Assembly: GCF_024400215.1 (NCBI RefSeq)
Contig: NZ_CP053748.1
Span: 248,001 to 312,000, forward strand
DNA: 64,000 nt
Source of the DNA: Massilia sp. erpn
Lineage (GTDB): Bacteria > Pseudomonadota > Gammaproteobacteria > Burkholderiales > Burkholderiaceae_D
Direction: 5' to 3'
Below, piece by piece: positions 33,764 through 43,910 of this stretch; positions within the stretch are counted from its first letter, which is position 1; every line of letters begins with the position of its first letter. The notes under the pieces were generated by a model. It had not been told where the DNA came from. It saw only the letters and a program-made list of their open reading frames with translations, and searched no databases. Both the position numbers and the translations under genes were made by a program.

Positions 33764-34980
33764 TCTTGGGATTCCTCGATGGCGAGGCGCAGGGCGAGGG
33801 CGATGCCTTCGGCGGCGACGCCGATCTCGGCCAGCGAGGGGAAGCTGGGGGCGATGCGGATGTGGCGGTCGAGCGGGTCGCGGCCGTAGGGGAAGGCGGC
33901 GCCGGCCGGGGTCAAGGTGATGCCGGCTTCCTTGGCCAGGGTTACGGTGCGGCGGGCTTGGCCTTCGGGGGTGACAAGGTCGATGAAGTAGCCGCCTTGC
34001 GGTATGGTCCAGCTCACGCCTTCCACTTCGCCCAGCCATTTGCCGAACTGCTCGAGCACGGCGTCGAATTTGGGCTTGAGCAGCTGGCGGTGGCGCTCCA
34101 TCAGGGCGGCGACATTGTCGGCGTTTTTCAGGAAGCGCACGTGGCGCAGCTGGTTGACTTTGTCCGGGCCGATGCTGCGGATGCCGGCATTGGCGGTCCA
34201 CCAGGCGATGTTGGCTGGGGATGCGGCCAGCGCGGCCATGCCGGAGCCGGCCCAGGTGACTTTGGAGGTCGAGGCGAACACAAAGGCACGCTCGGGATGG
34301 CCGGCCTTGGCGCATTCGTCGAGGATTTCGGGAATGGCGATGCGCTCTTCGCCCAAGTGGTGGAAGCGGTAGGCGTCGTCCCACAGCAGGCGGAAGTCGG
34401 GCGCGGCGGTTTTCATCGCGGCCAGGCGGCGCACCACGCTGTCAGAGTAGACAGCGCCGCCGGGATTGCTGTACTTCGGCACGCACCACATGCCTTTGAT
34501 GCGGGCATCGGCTGCCACCAGTTTTTCCACCAGGTCCATATCGGGACCGTCTTCACCCATCGGGATGTTGATCATCTTGATGCCGCGTTTTTCGCAGATC
34601 GAGAAGTGGCGGTCGTAGCCGGGCACCGGACACAGGAAGCTGACCTGGCCCTGCTCCAGCCATGGCGCATGGTCGGGCGCGCCGTTCAGCAGGTGGTAGA
34701 CGATCACGTCATGCATCAGCGACAGGCTGGCGCTGCTGTCGACCACGACTTGCGCGGCCGGCACGGCCAGCAGCTCGGCGAACAGGGCGCGCGCTTCGGG
34801 CAGGCCGACGCCGCCGCCATAGTTGCGGGCGTCGGTGCCGTCGGCGGCCAGGTAGCTGTCGAGCGGAGCCATCAGCTCGTTGGATAGGTCCAGCTGCTCT
34901 GGCGCGGGTTTGCCGCGCGACATATCCAGTTTGAGTTTGCGTTCTTTGAAGGCGTCGTACAGCGATTGCGTGGAAGTCAT
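33757..34980 (-). CDS. Class I aminotransferase (MocR-type fold, subgroup If-like)
   Basis: A 407-residue PLP enzyme starting at ATG 34980 as MTSTQSLYDAFKERKLKLDM. It has LDMSRGKPAPEQLDLS, the YSNPGGAVYSD motif, LLWDDAYRFHHLGEE and the PLP lysine in ASTSKVTWAGSG, a pattern found in the aspartate/alanine-type aminotransferases of subgroup If. Probable reaction: transfer of an amino group between an amino acid and 2-oxoglutarate. The stop codon lies inside hairpin repeat C, so the natural C-terminus may have been altered by a few residues. Confidence 0.88.
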   Translation of the reverse strand: MTSTQSLYDAFKERKLKLDMSRGKPAPEQLDLSNELMAPLDSYLAADGTDARNYGGGVGLPEARALFAELLAVPAAQVVVDSSASLSLMHDVIVYHLLNGAPDHAPWLEQGQVSFLCPVPGYDRHFSICEKRGIKMINIPMGEDGPDMDLVEKLVAADARIKGMWCVPKYSNPGGAVYSDSVVRRLAAMKTAAPDFRLLWDDAYRFHHLGEERIAIPEILDECAKAGHPERAFVFASTSKVTWAGSGMAALAASPANIAWWTANAGIRSIGPDKVNQLRHVRFLKNADNVAALMERHRQLLKPKFDAVLEQFGKWLGEVEGVSWTIPQGGYFIDLVTPEGQARRTVTLAKEAGITLTPAGAAFPYGRDPLDRHIRIAPSFPSLAEIGVAAEGIALALRLAIEESQDL

Positions 34981-35344
34981 AAGCTCTCTCAAGGATGAAG
35001 CGCAGGCGCGCGGGCGCCCTGAATGACATTCCGGGCAAGACATTGTACTGGGAATCACGGAAGGGGGTGGGGAGAGCGAGCGCCAGGTATCTCCTGGCGT
35101 CGCCCAGCTGCCGGTTGCATCCGGCGTTCGCGCGCCGCAGTAGGCGTTGCGAACCGCTTCCAGAACAGGTGGTTTCCTCAACCTTATCTGCTTGCCGCGC
35201 CACGCTATCGTTGGTGACTGCGCCAGAACCTGAACCGTTTTTCAGCGTGGTGCTAAGTGACCACGAAGCCAGTATATCGCAGATTATTTTTTTATGTCGA
35301 GCACTAAATAGGACTAGACATTAAGGACTATTACTTGCAAGAAG
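34981..35344. other. Intergenic region without a recognisable gene
   Basis: A 364-base gap between two minus-strand genes. It must hold the aminotransferase promoter. CGCCAGG/CCTGGCG arms (35081-35099) form one 7-bp hairpin, and the part nearest the FimV-like gene end is AT-rich (35275-35330). I see no tRNA, coding frame or known RNA motif. Confidence 0.6.
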
Positions 35345-36946
35345 CTAGGCTGTGCCGTGCTCGACGATGTCGGTCAGCACCGGCTCGGGCGGCAATTCCT
35401 CAGTCTGGGGAGCAGCCTTGAGCGCCGCTGCCTCTTCCGGTTTTTTCTTGCGCCAGGACTGCCAGATTTTCAGCGGGCCGGACGACATTTTGGCGCGCCG
35501 TTTGCGCACGAAATGGACGATGGTGGCGATCACGGCCAGCAGCGCAATGGTTCCGCCCGCGATCATCGTCATCAGACGCGAGCGGGTCATCTGCTTCGGC
35601 TTCTCCGGCGGCGCGGCCGGCTTGGAAGCTTTCGCCGCTGCCGAGGCTGCAGGCAACGAGGCGGATGCGGAGGCGGAGGCGGAGGCGGATGCCGCATGCG
35701 CGCCTGGCGCCGGCGCATCATGCTCAGCCTTGGCCGCCACCGATGCAGCCTGCGCAGCCGAACTGGCCTGCTCCGATTTCGCCGGCGCCACGTGATCAGT
35801 TTTCGCAGCAGCCGAGTCGGTATGCTCCCCTTTCGCCGCGCTTGCGGCGGTGGCTGCAGCCGATGCAGGCGGTTCGGCCTTGGCGGCGGCCCCCTGCCCG
35901 GCTGGCGCGGCGGGTTCCGTTTTCGTCGCCGCACCGCCTTGCGCCGCCACTCCCGCTGCGGCAGGCGCCAAGGCGGTCTGCAAGACTTTCACCTTGCCTT
36001 CCAGATCATTAAGCTTGCTGCTGATCGCAATGTTCTGCGCATCCAGCGCCAGACATTGCTTGAGGCGTTGATCAAGCTGAGCCGGCGAGCACGACGGCCC
36101 TCCTCCCATCTTGCCGTGCTTGATGGCGGTCGCACTGGCGGGCAAGGCCAGCGCAGAGGCGGCAACCTCTTTAGCCTTCCCGGCCGCCGACACGCTGGCG
36201 GACGCGGATGCCGGCATGGCGTGCGCCGCCCGCCTGGCCGTCGCACGCGCCAGGGCCGCCGATAACTCGGCATCGCCTGGCGTAACACCAGCGCCAGTGT
36301 CAGCCACAGACACTGAGCTCTTCGGCGGCGTGCTGCTCAGCTTGGCAGCGGCACTGACCGGCGTCACCGACACGGCTTGCTGCGCGGCAGCCTGCGGTGC
36401 TGCGGTGAGTGGCTTGAGCGCAGGTGCTTCCGAAGCGCTGGAGCGGCTGCTCAGCTCAGCCATCACCGCATTCCCCGTCAATGCTGGCCGTCCGCCGCCA
36501 TCGGCCGGGCCGGCGGCGCTGCGCACCGGCGCCGGGTCGGGCGTCAACCACAAGCTCGCGGTACGCACGCTCTGCCGTCCGCCACCAGTGAATTCGAAGA
36601 AGATGTGCAGCAACTCGCCGTCGATCGGCCGCTGCGTGGTCAAATGCAGCACGCGCCGCTTGTCGCGCTTGACGACGGCGATATTCAGCCCGGACAGCGC
36701 CGGATGCATGCTGATGCTGGCGCCCTTGAACACATCGGGCCGCGCCAGCCGCGCCTGCACATCGTTTAGCTCATCCGCTGTGAGATCGACCAGCTCGATA
36801 TCGGCCGACAATTGCTGGCCAATGTGGGAATGCACCACCACCTCCCCCAGCTCCACCGCGCCGGCAACGGCCGGCAGCCACGCGGCGGCGCATAGCAGCG
36901 CACGCCAGCAGTGGAATATGGAAGGACGGGGTGGAAACTGCATCAT
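35345..36946 (-). CDS. FimV/HubP-like N-terminal domain protein
   Basis: A 533-residue inner-membrane protein. After a signal sequence ([20 protein letters not shown]) it has the FimV N-terminal domain: [30 protein letters not shown] and [21 protein letters not shown] long Ala/Ser/Lys-rich low-complexity region follows, including an (AS)n run near residue 415. A transmembrane helix lies near residues 455-475 ([20 protein letters not shown]), with a basic, cytoplasmic tail. FimV-type proteins organise type II secretion and type IV pili at the cell pole. The LysM motif and TPR tail of classical FimV are absent or not obvious. Confidence 0.8.
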   Translation of the reverse strand: MMQFPPRPSIFHCWRALLCAAAWLPAVAGAVELGEVVVHSHIGQQLSADIELVDLTADELNDVQARLARPDVFKGASISMHPALSGLNIAVVKRDKRRVLHLTTQRPIDGELLHIFFEFTGGGRQSVRTASLWLTPDPAPVRSAAGPADGGGRPALTGNAVMAELSSRSSASEAPALKPLTAAPQAAAQQAVSVTPVSAAAKLSSTPPKSSVSVADTGAGVTPGDAELSAALARATARRAAHAMPASASASVSAAGKAKEVAASALALPASATAIKHGKMGGGPSCSPAQLDQRLKQCLALDAQNIAISSKLNDLEGKVKVLQTALAPAAAGVAAQGGAATKTEPAAPAGQGAAAKAEPPASAAATAASAAKGEHTDSAAAKTDHVAPAKSEQASSAAQAASVAAKAEHDAPAPGAHAASASASASASASLPAASAAAKASKPAAPPEKPKQMTRSRLMTMIAGGTIALLAVIATIVHFVRKRRAKMSSGPLKIWQSWRKKKPEEAAALKAAPQTEELPPEPVLTDIVEHGTA

Positions 36947-37068
36947 CGCTTGGCAAATTTCTATTGAGTAACTCTATAACGGCCGAAAATTGCAAATTTG
37001 AAGGCCGTCCGGCAGATTTCCCTCTGGAGCGCTACACTGATCCTCCTATTATCATCCAAAGGAATGCC

Positions 37069-38466
<1,398 letters not shown>

Positions 38467-38539
38467 CCGCCTGAAGCAGGCTGTGCCATTCTTACGACAG
38501 TTGAGTTCTGGCACAACACGTTACCGCAATGAGGATACA

Positions 38540-38776
38540 ATGCAGAAAGTTAGTTTTGAATTGACATCGGAATACATCGAGCTGAATCAGCTGCTCAAGG
38601 TAGTCGGCCTGTGCGACAGCGGCGGCGCCGGCAAGCAGCTGGTTGCCAGCGGCGCGGTCAAAGTCGATGGCAAGCAGGAACTGCGCAAGACCTGCAAGAT
38701 CCGCGCCGGCCAGGTCATCAGCCTTGGCGACGTGCGCATCACCGTGGTGCCGGGAGACGGTAGCGACGGTGCATAA
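38540..38776 (+). CDS. S4-domain RNA-binding protein (YbcJ-like)
   Basis: A 78-residue protein that is essentially one S4 RNA-binding domain: YIELNQLLKVVGLCDSGGAG, KQLVASGAVKVDGKQELRKT and IRAGQVISLGDVRITV. YbcJ-type proteins bind structured RNA; their targets are not settled. ATG 38540 follows GAGGA. It lies 73 bases after fumC on the same strand. Confidence 0.88.
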   Translation: MQKVSFELTSEYIELNQLLKVVGLCDSGGAGKQLVASGAVKVDGKQELRKTCKIRAGQVISLGDVRITVVPGDGSDGA

Positions 38777-38826
38777 GGTGACGTGGTCGGTTGAGCAGTA
38801 TTGTCAAACAGATCAAGGGGAACGCC

Positions 38827-39111
38827 ATGGACGGCCCTCAAGACCATCACCGCAACCAGGAACGCTTGATCGGCGATCTGCGCCAAATCATCGAGAACGC
38901 GGAAGAGCTGCTCAAAAACACCGACCACCAGACCAGCATGCTGTATCAGGCTGCGCGCATCAAGCTGGCGCAAGCCCTGCTCAATGCGAACGAGGAGCTG
39001 GAGCGTTTTGAAGACGCCCAGTTGCTGCGCATGATTGAAGCCACCCGTGCCGCCAATGAGGAATTCATGGACGCCACGGGCGAGGCCAAAATCATGCGCG
39101 CTTTCCGCTAA
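38827..39111 (+). CDS. Small DUF883-like helical protein lacking a membrane helix
   Basis: A 94-residue protein with AAGGGGA before ATG 38827. The helical, charged segment LIGDLRQIIENAEELLKNT, QTSMLYQAARIKLAQALLNA resembles the N-terminal part of DUF883 (ElaB/YqjD) ribosome-binding stress proteins. Those normally end in a transmembrane helix with a glycine-rich motif, absent here (the end is KIMRAFR). It is therefore either a soluble variant or a different helical family. Confidence 0.6.
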   Translation: MDGPQDHHRNQERLIGDLRQIIENAEELLKNTDHQTSMLYQAARIKLAQALLNANEELERFEDAQLLRMIEATRAANEEFMDATGEAKIMRAFR

Positions 39112-39123
39112 ACCTTTTCCCGC

Positions 39124-39585
39124 TTAAGGCTTTTGCCGCGCCAGGATGGAATCGATCGAGAACCGTCCTGGCCCGAACACGGCCAGCACCACCAGCAGCA
39201 CGCCCCAATAGAAGTGATCGTTGAGCGCGGCCGGGCATTCGAAACCGAAGAGCTGCGGGTAGGACAGCACGGCCAGGATATTCACCGCCAGCAGGGCCAG
39301 CGCCGCCGGACGCATCATCAGGCCGGCGAACAGCAGCACCGGCAGCAGCAGCTCGCCGCCCGCGCCCAGATAGGCCGCCAGATCGGGCGGCAAAAGCGGC
39401 ACCTTGTACTCATCGTTGAACAAGGCCAGCGTGGCGCCCCAGTCGCTCACCTTCAGCAAACCGGCTTTGAAAAACTGCGACCCCACGTAGAAACGCAGCA
39501 CCAGTGAGAGCATCGAGCCGCCCCAATCGCTCAGGTTGGCGTCATAACGGCTCAGTTGGCGGTGCAAGCCCAGAATTGCATTCAT
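39124..39585 (-). CDS. DoxX-family membrane protein of the bufferin operon
   Basis: A 153-residue inner-membrane protein with four helices, starting at ATG 39585. The DoxX pattern is clear: MLSLVLRFYVGSQFFKAGLL, LFNDEYKVPLLPPDLAAYLG, LLLPVLLFAGLMMRPAAL and YWGVLLVVLAVFGPGRFS. DoxX-like genes are regular members of bufferin operons downstream of bufB and bufC, with an unproven role, possibly in electron transfer. It follows the fused bufB-bufC gene with 2 bases between them. Confidence 0.88.
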   Translation of the reverse strand: MNAILGLHRQLSRYDANLSDWGGSMLSLVLRFYVGSQFFKAGLLKVSDWGATLALFNDEYKVPLLPPDLAAYLGAGGELLLPVLLFAGLMMRPAALALLAVNILAVLSYPQLFGFECPAALNDHFYWGVLLVVLAVFGPGRFSIDSILARQKP

Positions 39586-39587
39586 AC

Positions 39588-41258
39588 TCAGTCTCCGATT
39601 TTCGTGATTACTGCGTGGGTCAGCCATTGCTGGAGGGTGCCAGCAACATCGAATTCTTCGTCCAACTCAAACGCGGCGTCGAGGGCGGCGCCGAAACTGC
39701 CTTGCTGCGCCAGCACCTGCAAGGCGGCGTGCTGGGCGGCGCTTAACGGTATGAGCTGCGTCTTCCACTGCGGGCGGCAGACCAGGCCGTGGCTGGCCTG
39801 CGCCATCTGCGCGGGGAAGGCCTGGGTGGCGTCCGGCTGATGCGCCAGCCACAGCGGCACGATGGCCCAGGGCGAGGCGCAGAGCGCGCAGGCCGGGTGC
39901 AGGAGCAGGCGGCGCGCCTCGATTTCCTCGGGCGGTACGGCGGCCAGTTCGGCCGCGCTGATGCCCTCGGCGGCCGGCGCGTAATGGGCGCGGTGCAGCA
40001 GCCATTCCAGGCGCGCCATATCGGGCAGATAGGGCAGCTCGGCGGCGGGTGCAAAGTCTGTCAGGAAGGCGGCGAATTGCGCGCCGAAGCGGTTCAGGTC
40101 GCCATCATCGGAAGGGTGGGCACGGCCATAAGCGCGCGCCAGGCCGCCGAAAAACTCTTCGCCCACCAGTTGCGCAATGACGGGATAGGCAGCGTGCAGC
40201 ACCTTCTCCCACGTCGCGCTCAGATTGCCGCGGTACAGCGCAAAACGGTGCGCCAGATGCGCGCCCGTCAGCAGCGGCAGCAATTGCTCAGTCTGCTCCG
40301 GTGCAAACAGCGCCTCCGCAAAGCGCTGCTGTCCCGCCACCAGCGCTTGATCTGTCGCCCCACTGTCATGGTCGAGTTCGTGTCCACCCTGGTGCCTGGC
40401 ACCAGGGTGGACACGGGCTGGGCTGTAGGCGGCGGCGCGGCGGGTGGCTTGGGCGGCTTCGGTGAGCAGGACGTCCAGGGCGGGGATGTCGGTGTCCCAT
40501 TCGATCAGGGTGGGCAGGACGCCGAAACGCTGCAGGGCGGCTTCGTAGAGCTGCCAGACGGGCTCGGCGACTTTGTCGCCATGGTGGTCGATCAGGGCTT
40601 CGGGGGTGCGCAGGTGGCCTGCAAGGTGGATTTCGCCAACGCTGCCGGCGGGCAGCGCATCCATCGCGGCCAGCGCGTCTTCGCCATGGTTGATCTGGTT
40701 GACGTAGAGGTTGTTGACGTCGAGCAGCAGGCCGCAACCGGTGCGCCGCACCAGCTCGGCGAGAAACTGGGCTTCGCTCATGGCGTCGTCGGCGAAGCGC
40801 ACATAGGTGGAGACGTTTTCCAGCAGGATGGCACGTCCCAGCACCGCTTGCACGCGTTCGACGCGTTCGCTGAGCAGCGCCAGCGCTCCATGGTTCAGGG
40901 CCAGCGGCAGCAGGTCGTTGAGCTGGCGGTCGAAGACGGCATTCCAGCACAGGTGCTCGGACACCAGCATCGGCTCAACCCGCCGCACCAGGCTGCGCAC
41001 GCGTTCCAGGTGTGCGTCGCTGAAACCGCGTGCTGAACCGAGGCCAAGGCCGACGCCATGCAGGCTGATGGGGTAGTCGCGCCGCAGCTCCTGCAGCACA
41101 TGCCAGTCCCAGCCGCCCTGGTCGAGGTAGTTTTCGGTGTGGACTTCGAGCCAGGCTATGCGCGGCCGCTGTTCGAGAAACTGGCGGTAGTGCGGCGCCC
41201 GCAAGCCCACTCCAGCGCCTGGCATGGTCTGGCCAGAGGGAGCGGTGTGGGCTTGCAT
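39588..41258 (-). CDS. BufB-BufC fusion (DUF692 MNIO enzyme fused to DUF2063 partner)
   Basis: A 556-residue protein starting at ATG 41258. Residues 1-280 are a DUF692 multinuclear non-haem iron oxidase: [52 protein letters not shown] and [16 protein letters not shown] hold the conserved metal-binding His, Asp and Glu residues. Residues about 305-556 are the DUF2063-type partner ([13 protein letters not shown] start; [20 protein letters not shown]). These are normally two genes, bufB and bufC. MNIO enzymes turn precursor cysteines into thiooxazole-type groups that bind copper; BufC delivers the precursor. The junction, residues 278-294, is encoded by hairpin repeat copy D. Function of the fusion is not known. 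Confidence 0.88.
   Translation of the reverse strand: MQAHTAPSGQTMPGAGVGLRAPHYRQFLEQRPRIAWLEVHTENYLDQGGWDWHVLQELRRDYPISLHGVGLGLGSARGFSDAHLERVRSLVRRVEPMLVSEHLCWNAVFDRQLNDLLPLALNHGALALLSERVERVQAVLGRAILLENVSTYVRFADDAMSEAQFLAELVRRTGCGLLLDVNNLYVNQINHGEDALAAMDALPAGSVGEIHLAGHLRTPEALIDHHGDKVAEPVWQLYEAALQRFGVLPTLIEWDTDIPALDVLLTEAAQATRRAAAYSPARVHPGARHQGGHELDHDSGATDQALVAGQQRFAEALFAPEQTEQLLPLLTGAHLAHRFALYRGNLSATWEKVLHAAYPVIAQLVGEEFFGGLARAYGRAHPSDDGDLNRFGAQFAAFLTDFAPAAELPYLPDMARLEWLLHRAHYAPAAEGISAAELAAVPPEEIEARRLLLHPACALCASPWAIVPLWLAHQPDATQAFPAQMAQASHGLVCRPQWKTQLIPLSAAQHAALQVLAQQGSFGAALDAAFELDEEFDVAGTLQQWLTHAVITKIGD
40381..40427. repeat. Hairpin repeat copy D (type II) inside the bufB-bufC gene
   Basis: Arms TGTCCACCCTGGTG and CACCAGGGTGGACA around CCTGG form a 33-base hairpin (40381-40413), followed by CGGGCTGGGCTGTA, the type II right flank also seen in copy F. 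The left flank has diverged. It is in frame and open on the minus strand, reading [16 protein letters not shown]. Confidence 0.88.
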
Positions 41259-41290
41259 GATGGGCTGGCGCAGCGAGGGAGTACCGGCGA

Positions 41291-41560
41291 TTACTTGGCT
41301 GGCGGCGCGGTTTTGCCGCCGGCTTTTTCGCACGTGCCTTTGGCGACGTATTTCCATTCGGCGGCGCCGTTGTCGGCCTTGGCCTGGCCGGCGCAGGAGT
41401 GGGAACCGTTGGCCGAGGCGCAGTCGTTCTGACCGGCTTTAACGATGCCGTAGCATTTCTCTTTATCGCCGGCTTTGGCGTTATCCATGGCGGATGCGGT
41501 GGTGGCGACGGCGCAGGCGGATGCCAGGGCGGCGGCGATCAGGGCTTGACGTTTGTTCAT
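41291..41560 (-). CDS. bufA: Bufferin precursor BufA (DUF2282)
   Basis: An 89-residue exported precursor with signal peptide [20 protein letters not shown] ending near ASAMDN. The mature part has four cysteines in the DUF2282 arrangement: KCYG, NDCAS, HSCAG and GTCEK. Bufferins are copper-binding RiPPs whose cysteines are modified by the BufB MNIO enzyme and which buffer copper in the periplasm. The fused bufB-bufC gene begins 32 bases downstream. Operon induction by copper is established for related systems; no operator was identified here. Confidence 0.9.
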   Translation of the reverse strand: MNKRQALIAAALASACAVATTASAMDNAKAGDKEKCYGIVKAGQNDCASANGSHSCAGQAKADNGAAEWKYVAKGTCEKAGGKTAPPAK

Positions 41561-41706
41561 GCTTATCTCCTTGTGGGTTAGCTTTCAGACGCAGAAGGGC
41601 TGCGGCTGAACGGTAGTCGCCGACTCCTTGCCGATCCTTACAAGGATTTTTTAAGATTTTTTTCACCCCGGCAGGGCTGCTCGACCTCGGGGGATTCTAA
41701 CGGAAA

Positions 41707-41743
41707 AAAACCCGGCAACACTTGAGTGTATTGCCGGGTTTTC
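41707..41743. terminator. Hairpin with A- and T-tracts
   Basis: AACCCGGCAA and TTGCCGGGTT arms with a slightly bulged upper stem, an A-run before and TTTTC after. It could terminate transcription from either side between the YjfB-like gene and the bufA promoter region. Confidence 0.75.
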
Positions 41744-41812
41744 ATTATTTCGACGGTGCGGCGCAGCAGAGCGCCGCGCCCGGGTGGCGCGTCCGCCAGC
41801 GGCTTGCTGTAT

Positions 41813-42019
41813 TCAAGCCGTGGTGTTGATGCGGGTGCCGAGATTCGGTGGCAGATTGGCAGCGCCGGCCGACGGCACCGGCGGAATCGCTTCGATTAGG
41901 GCGGCGGCACTCGATGCCTGCACTTCCTGCGCTTTTTTGAGCACGGCGACACCCACTTCCTGGCGGACACCAGTGTCAGCGATGGTCGTGGCCAGCCGGG
42001 CAATACCTGAAACGTCCAT
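41813..42019 (-). CDS. YjfB-like putative motility protein
   Basis: A 68-residue protein starting MDVSGIARLATTIADTGVRQ with GGAG upstream, then EVGVAVLKKAQEVQASSAAA and a proline-rich end with NLGTRINTTA. This matches the YjfB family (DVSGIA...S..A..A....G....LKKA), small proteins of unknown role annotated as putative motility factors. The frame is open upstream to 42115 but without a ribosome site. Confidence 0.85.
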   Translation of the reverse strand: MDVSGIARLATTIADTGVRQEVGVAVLKKAQEVQASSAAALIEAIPPVPSAGAANLPPNLGTRINTTA

Positions 42020-42084
42020 GAGAATTCTCCATTGAGGCGTATCCTCCGGTAACGGCTGTTTTTCCAGAGACTTTAGGCTTTTGC

Positions 42085-42624
42085 TTAAAAATTGTTCAGC
42101 CGGGAGGACAGCCATTCCAGCACCTGTTCCGGATGGTTCAGGTCGAGCCAGGCAACCGTGGCGGGCAATTCGGCCGGCCGGCCTTCATCCGAGGCCACGG
42201 CCACGATGCTGTCGTCGCCCAGATAGAGCGGGGTCTGCCCCACGCTGCGGCGGAATACTTCCAGCTTGGGCATGGGCCAGGTTTTGAAACCTTCGATCAG
42301 GGTCAGGTCGGCGGGCGAAAGGCGGGACAGCTGCTCCTCCATGCCCGGCTCTTCGGCGCCGCGCAGCTCGCGGATCACGGCGAAGCGGAAGGGCGAGGCG
42401 ATCATCACTTCGGCGGCGCCGGCGCGGCGCATGCGGGCGCTGTCCTTGCTTGGCGGCTCCAATTCGATATCGTGATGGCTGTGCTTGACGACATTGACCT
42501 TGCGGCCCTGCTCGGCCAGGCGCGCAACGAGATATTCAAGCAGAGTGGTCTTGCCGCTGCCGGAACGTCCCACCACGCCAAGCACCCGGCGCGCGGACGC
42601 GGACGCGGAATTCTCTCGCTGCAT
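42085..42624 (-). CDS. mobB: Molybdopterin-guanine dinucleotide biosynthesis adaptor MobB
   Basis: A 179-residue P-loop GTP-binding protein: Walker [21 protein letters not shown], then [37 protein letters not shown] and [20 protein letters not shown], the MobB signature. MobB assists MobA in attaching GMP to molybdenum cofactor. MobA is not adjacent. It is a single gene between YjfB and gspB. Confidence 0.94.
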   Translation of the reverse strand: MQRENSASASARRVLGVVGRSGSGKTTLLEYLVARLAEQGRKVNVVKHSHHDIELEPPSKDSARMRRAGAAEVMIASPFRFAVIRELRGAEEPGMEEQLSRLSPADLTLIEGFKTWPMPKLEVFRRSVGQTPLYLGDDSIVAVASDEGRPAELPATVAWLDLNHPEQVLEWLSSRLNNF

Positions 42625-42680
42625 TGCTGTACTCCCTTGTATGACGTGGCGCCATTATACGCAGCGCCATGCTTTCACTT

Positions 42681-43373
42681 TCAATAGGGAACGCGGTAGC
42701 GGTAGCCGCGGAAGCTGAAGACCGCGCCCTTGGCTTGCAGCTTTTCCAGCACCAGGCCGGGCGCCACTTCCTCGCCTTCGCGGCGCAGTACCTTGTCGAT
42801 CAGGATCAGGCGGTCGGCCGGGTTCTTTGAATACATATAACCGCTCATGGAAATCTGCGGAATAGCGCGCTGGATCGGTTCCGGCAGTTCGCGCAGCAGC
42901 TGGGCATGCTCCTCCTGCTCGCTGGCCTGGGTGGCGGCGGACGGCGCTTTCCCACCCGCTTCCATCGCAGCGCGCGCGGGCACTGCCTTGGCCGCAGGCT
43001 TGGGCGCGTCGGTCATCACGCTGACCTTCGGGGATGCAGGCACTGCGGCGGGCGCGTTCACAGCTTCCTGCACCGGATGGGAATTGGTGGCGGCGGCAGG
43101 CGCAGGCGCGGCGGCAGGCGCGACCGCAGCCGGGACAGGAGCCGTGAGCGCGGGAGCGGCTGGCGCTGCCGGCTGCGGCTGGGAGCGCAGGAGCATGGCC
43201 AGCAAGCCCGCCACGGCAGCCGCCATCAGAATCAGCGCCAGTACCAACGGACGCTTGCCATTGCGGGTGGTACGCGTGACGCCGCGTTCCAGCGTGGGTG
43301 CATGGATGGTCGGCGCTGCGCCAAGCTGCCGCTCGGCCTGGGCTTTCTGCAATGCTTCAAGAATATAGGACAT
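42681..43373 (-). CDS. gspB: General secretion pathway protein B
   Basis: A 230-residue protein: MSYILEALQKAQAERQLGAA at the cytoplasmic N-terminus, one transmembrane helix (LVLALILMAAAVAGLLAMLL), a long Ala/Pro-rich periplasmic linker and the C-terminal domain PQISMSGYMYSKNPADRLIL followed by GLVLEKLQAKGAVFSFRGYR. GspB/ExeB works with GspA/ExeA to place the type II secretin in the outer membrane through peptidoglycan. The gspA gene lies further upstream on the same strand, separated by a small gene on the other strand. Confidence 0.9.
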   Translation of the reverse strand: MSYILEALQKAQAERQLGAAPTIHAPTLERGVTRTTRNGKRPLVLALILMAAAVAGLLAMLLRSQPQPAAPAAPALTAPVPAAVAPAAAPAPAAATNSHPVQEAVNAPAAVPASPKVSVMTDAPKPAAKAVPARAAMEAGGKAPSAATQASEQEEHAQLLRELPEPIQRAIPQISMSGYMYSKNPADRLILIDKVLRREGEEVAPGLVLEKLQAKGAVFSFRGYRYRVPY

Positions 43374-43553
43374 AGTTTCTTAATCTGGTCTCGCTAGGGG
43401 GCGCTTGCCGCTCAACACTCTACCGTAAGGAGTGTGTCATTTGCGCCAAAAGTTTCATTTAGAGAGATTCAACTTCCAGCCTCCATGGCACAATTGAAAT
43501 CAAATTGTCATAAATACACAGTAGCCAACTAACAATCTTACTGAAAGCATGCC

Positions 43554-43910
43554 GTGCCTAAGCTACTATTTCTGACCTGCGCCGCGTTTGCCGCGCCTCT
43601 CGCCTTCGCTCAAACGGGCACACTGAGCGCCGATGCCTCCGCCAATGCCGCCACGCGCAGCGGCTTGTTCTGCACCAGCAATGCGCCGCAGCAGCGTATT
43701 CCGGCCGGCACCACGCTGACCGTGGTGCGCCGCGTCACGGCGCGCTGCGGCCTCTTCTTCCCTTACACCTACTATCAGGTTCAATATCGGCAAGCGGGCG
43801 GAAAAGCCGTACTCGCCTACGTCACCGAGCGCCAGCTGCAAAACAAGCTGCAAATGCTGCACGCCCGCCGACCGGACACGCAGGAACCGGCAAGAAGCGC
43901 CGCCTACTGA
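43554..43910 (+). CDS. Small exported hypothetical protein
   Basis: A 118-residue protein with a GTG start at 43554 (an ATG at 43549 is out of frame). A signal peptide (KLLFLTCAAFAAPLAFAQTG) precedes a short beta-rich body with two cysteines (GLFCTSNAPQ; TARCGLFFPYTYYQVQY) that resembles an SH3-like fold. The tail is basic. It lies on the plus strand between gspB and gspA and overlaps the end of gspA by 7 bases, so it ends inside gspA. Confidence 0.65.
   Translation: MPKLLFLTCAAFAAPLAFAQTGTLSADASANAATRSGLFCTSNAPQQRIPAGTTLTVVRRVTARCGLFFPYTYYQVQYRQAGGKAVLAYVTERQLQNKLQMLHARRPDTQEPARSAAY

Noticed and set aside
34981..35344. Possible RNA gene in the intergenic gap
   Set aside because: Only one 7-bp hairpin is seen and no tRNA, riboswitch or other known fold.
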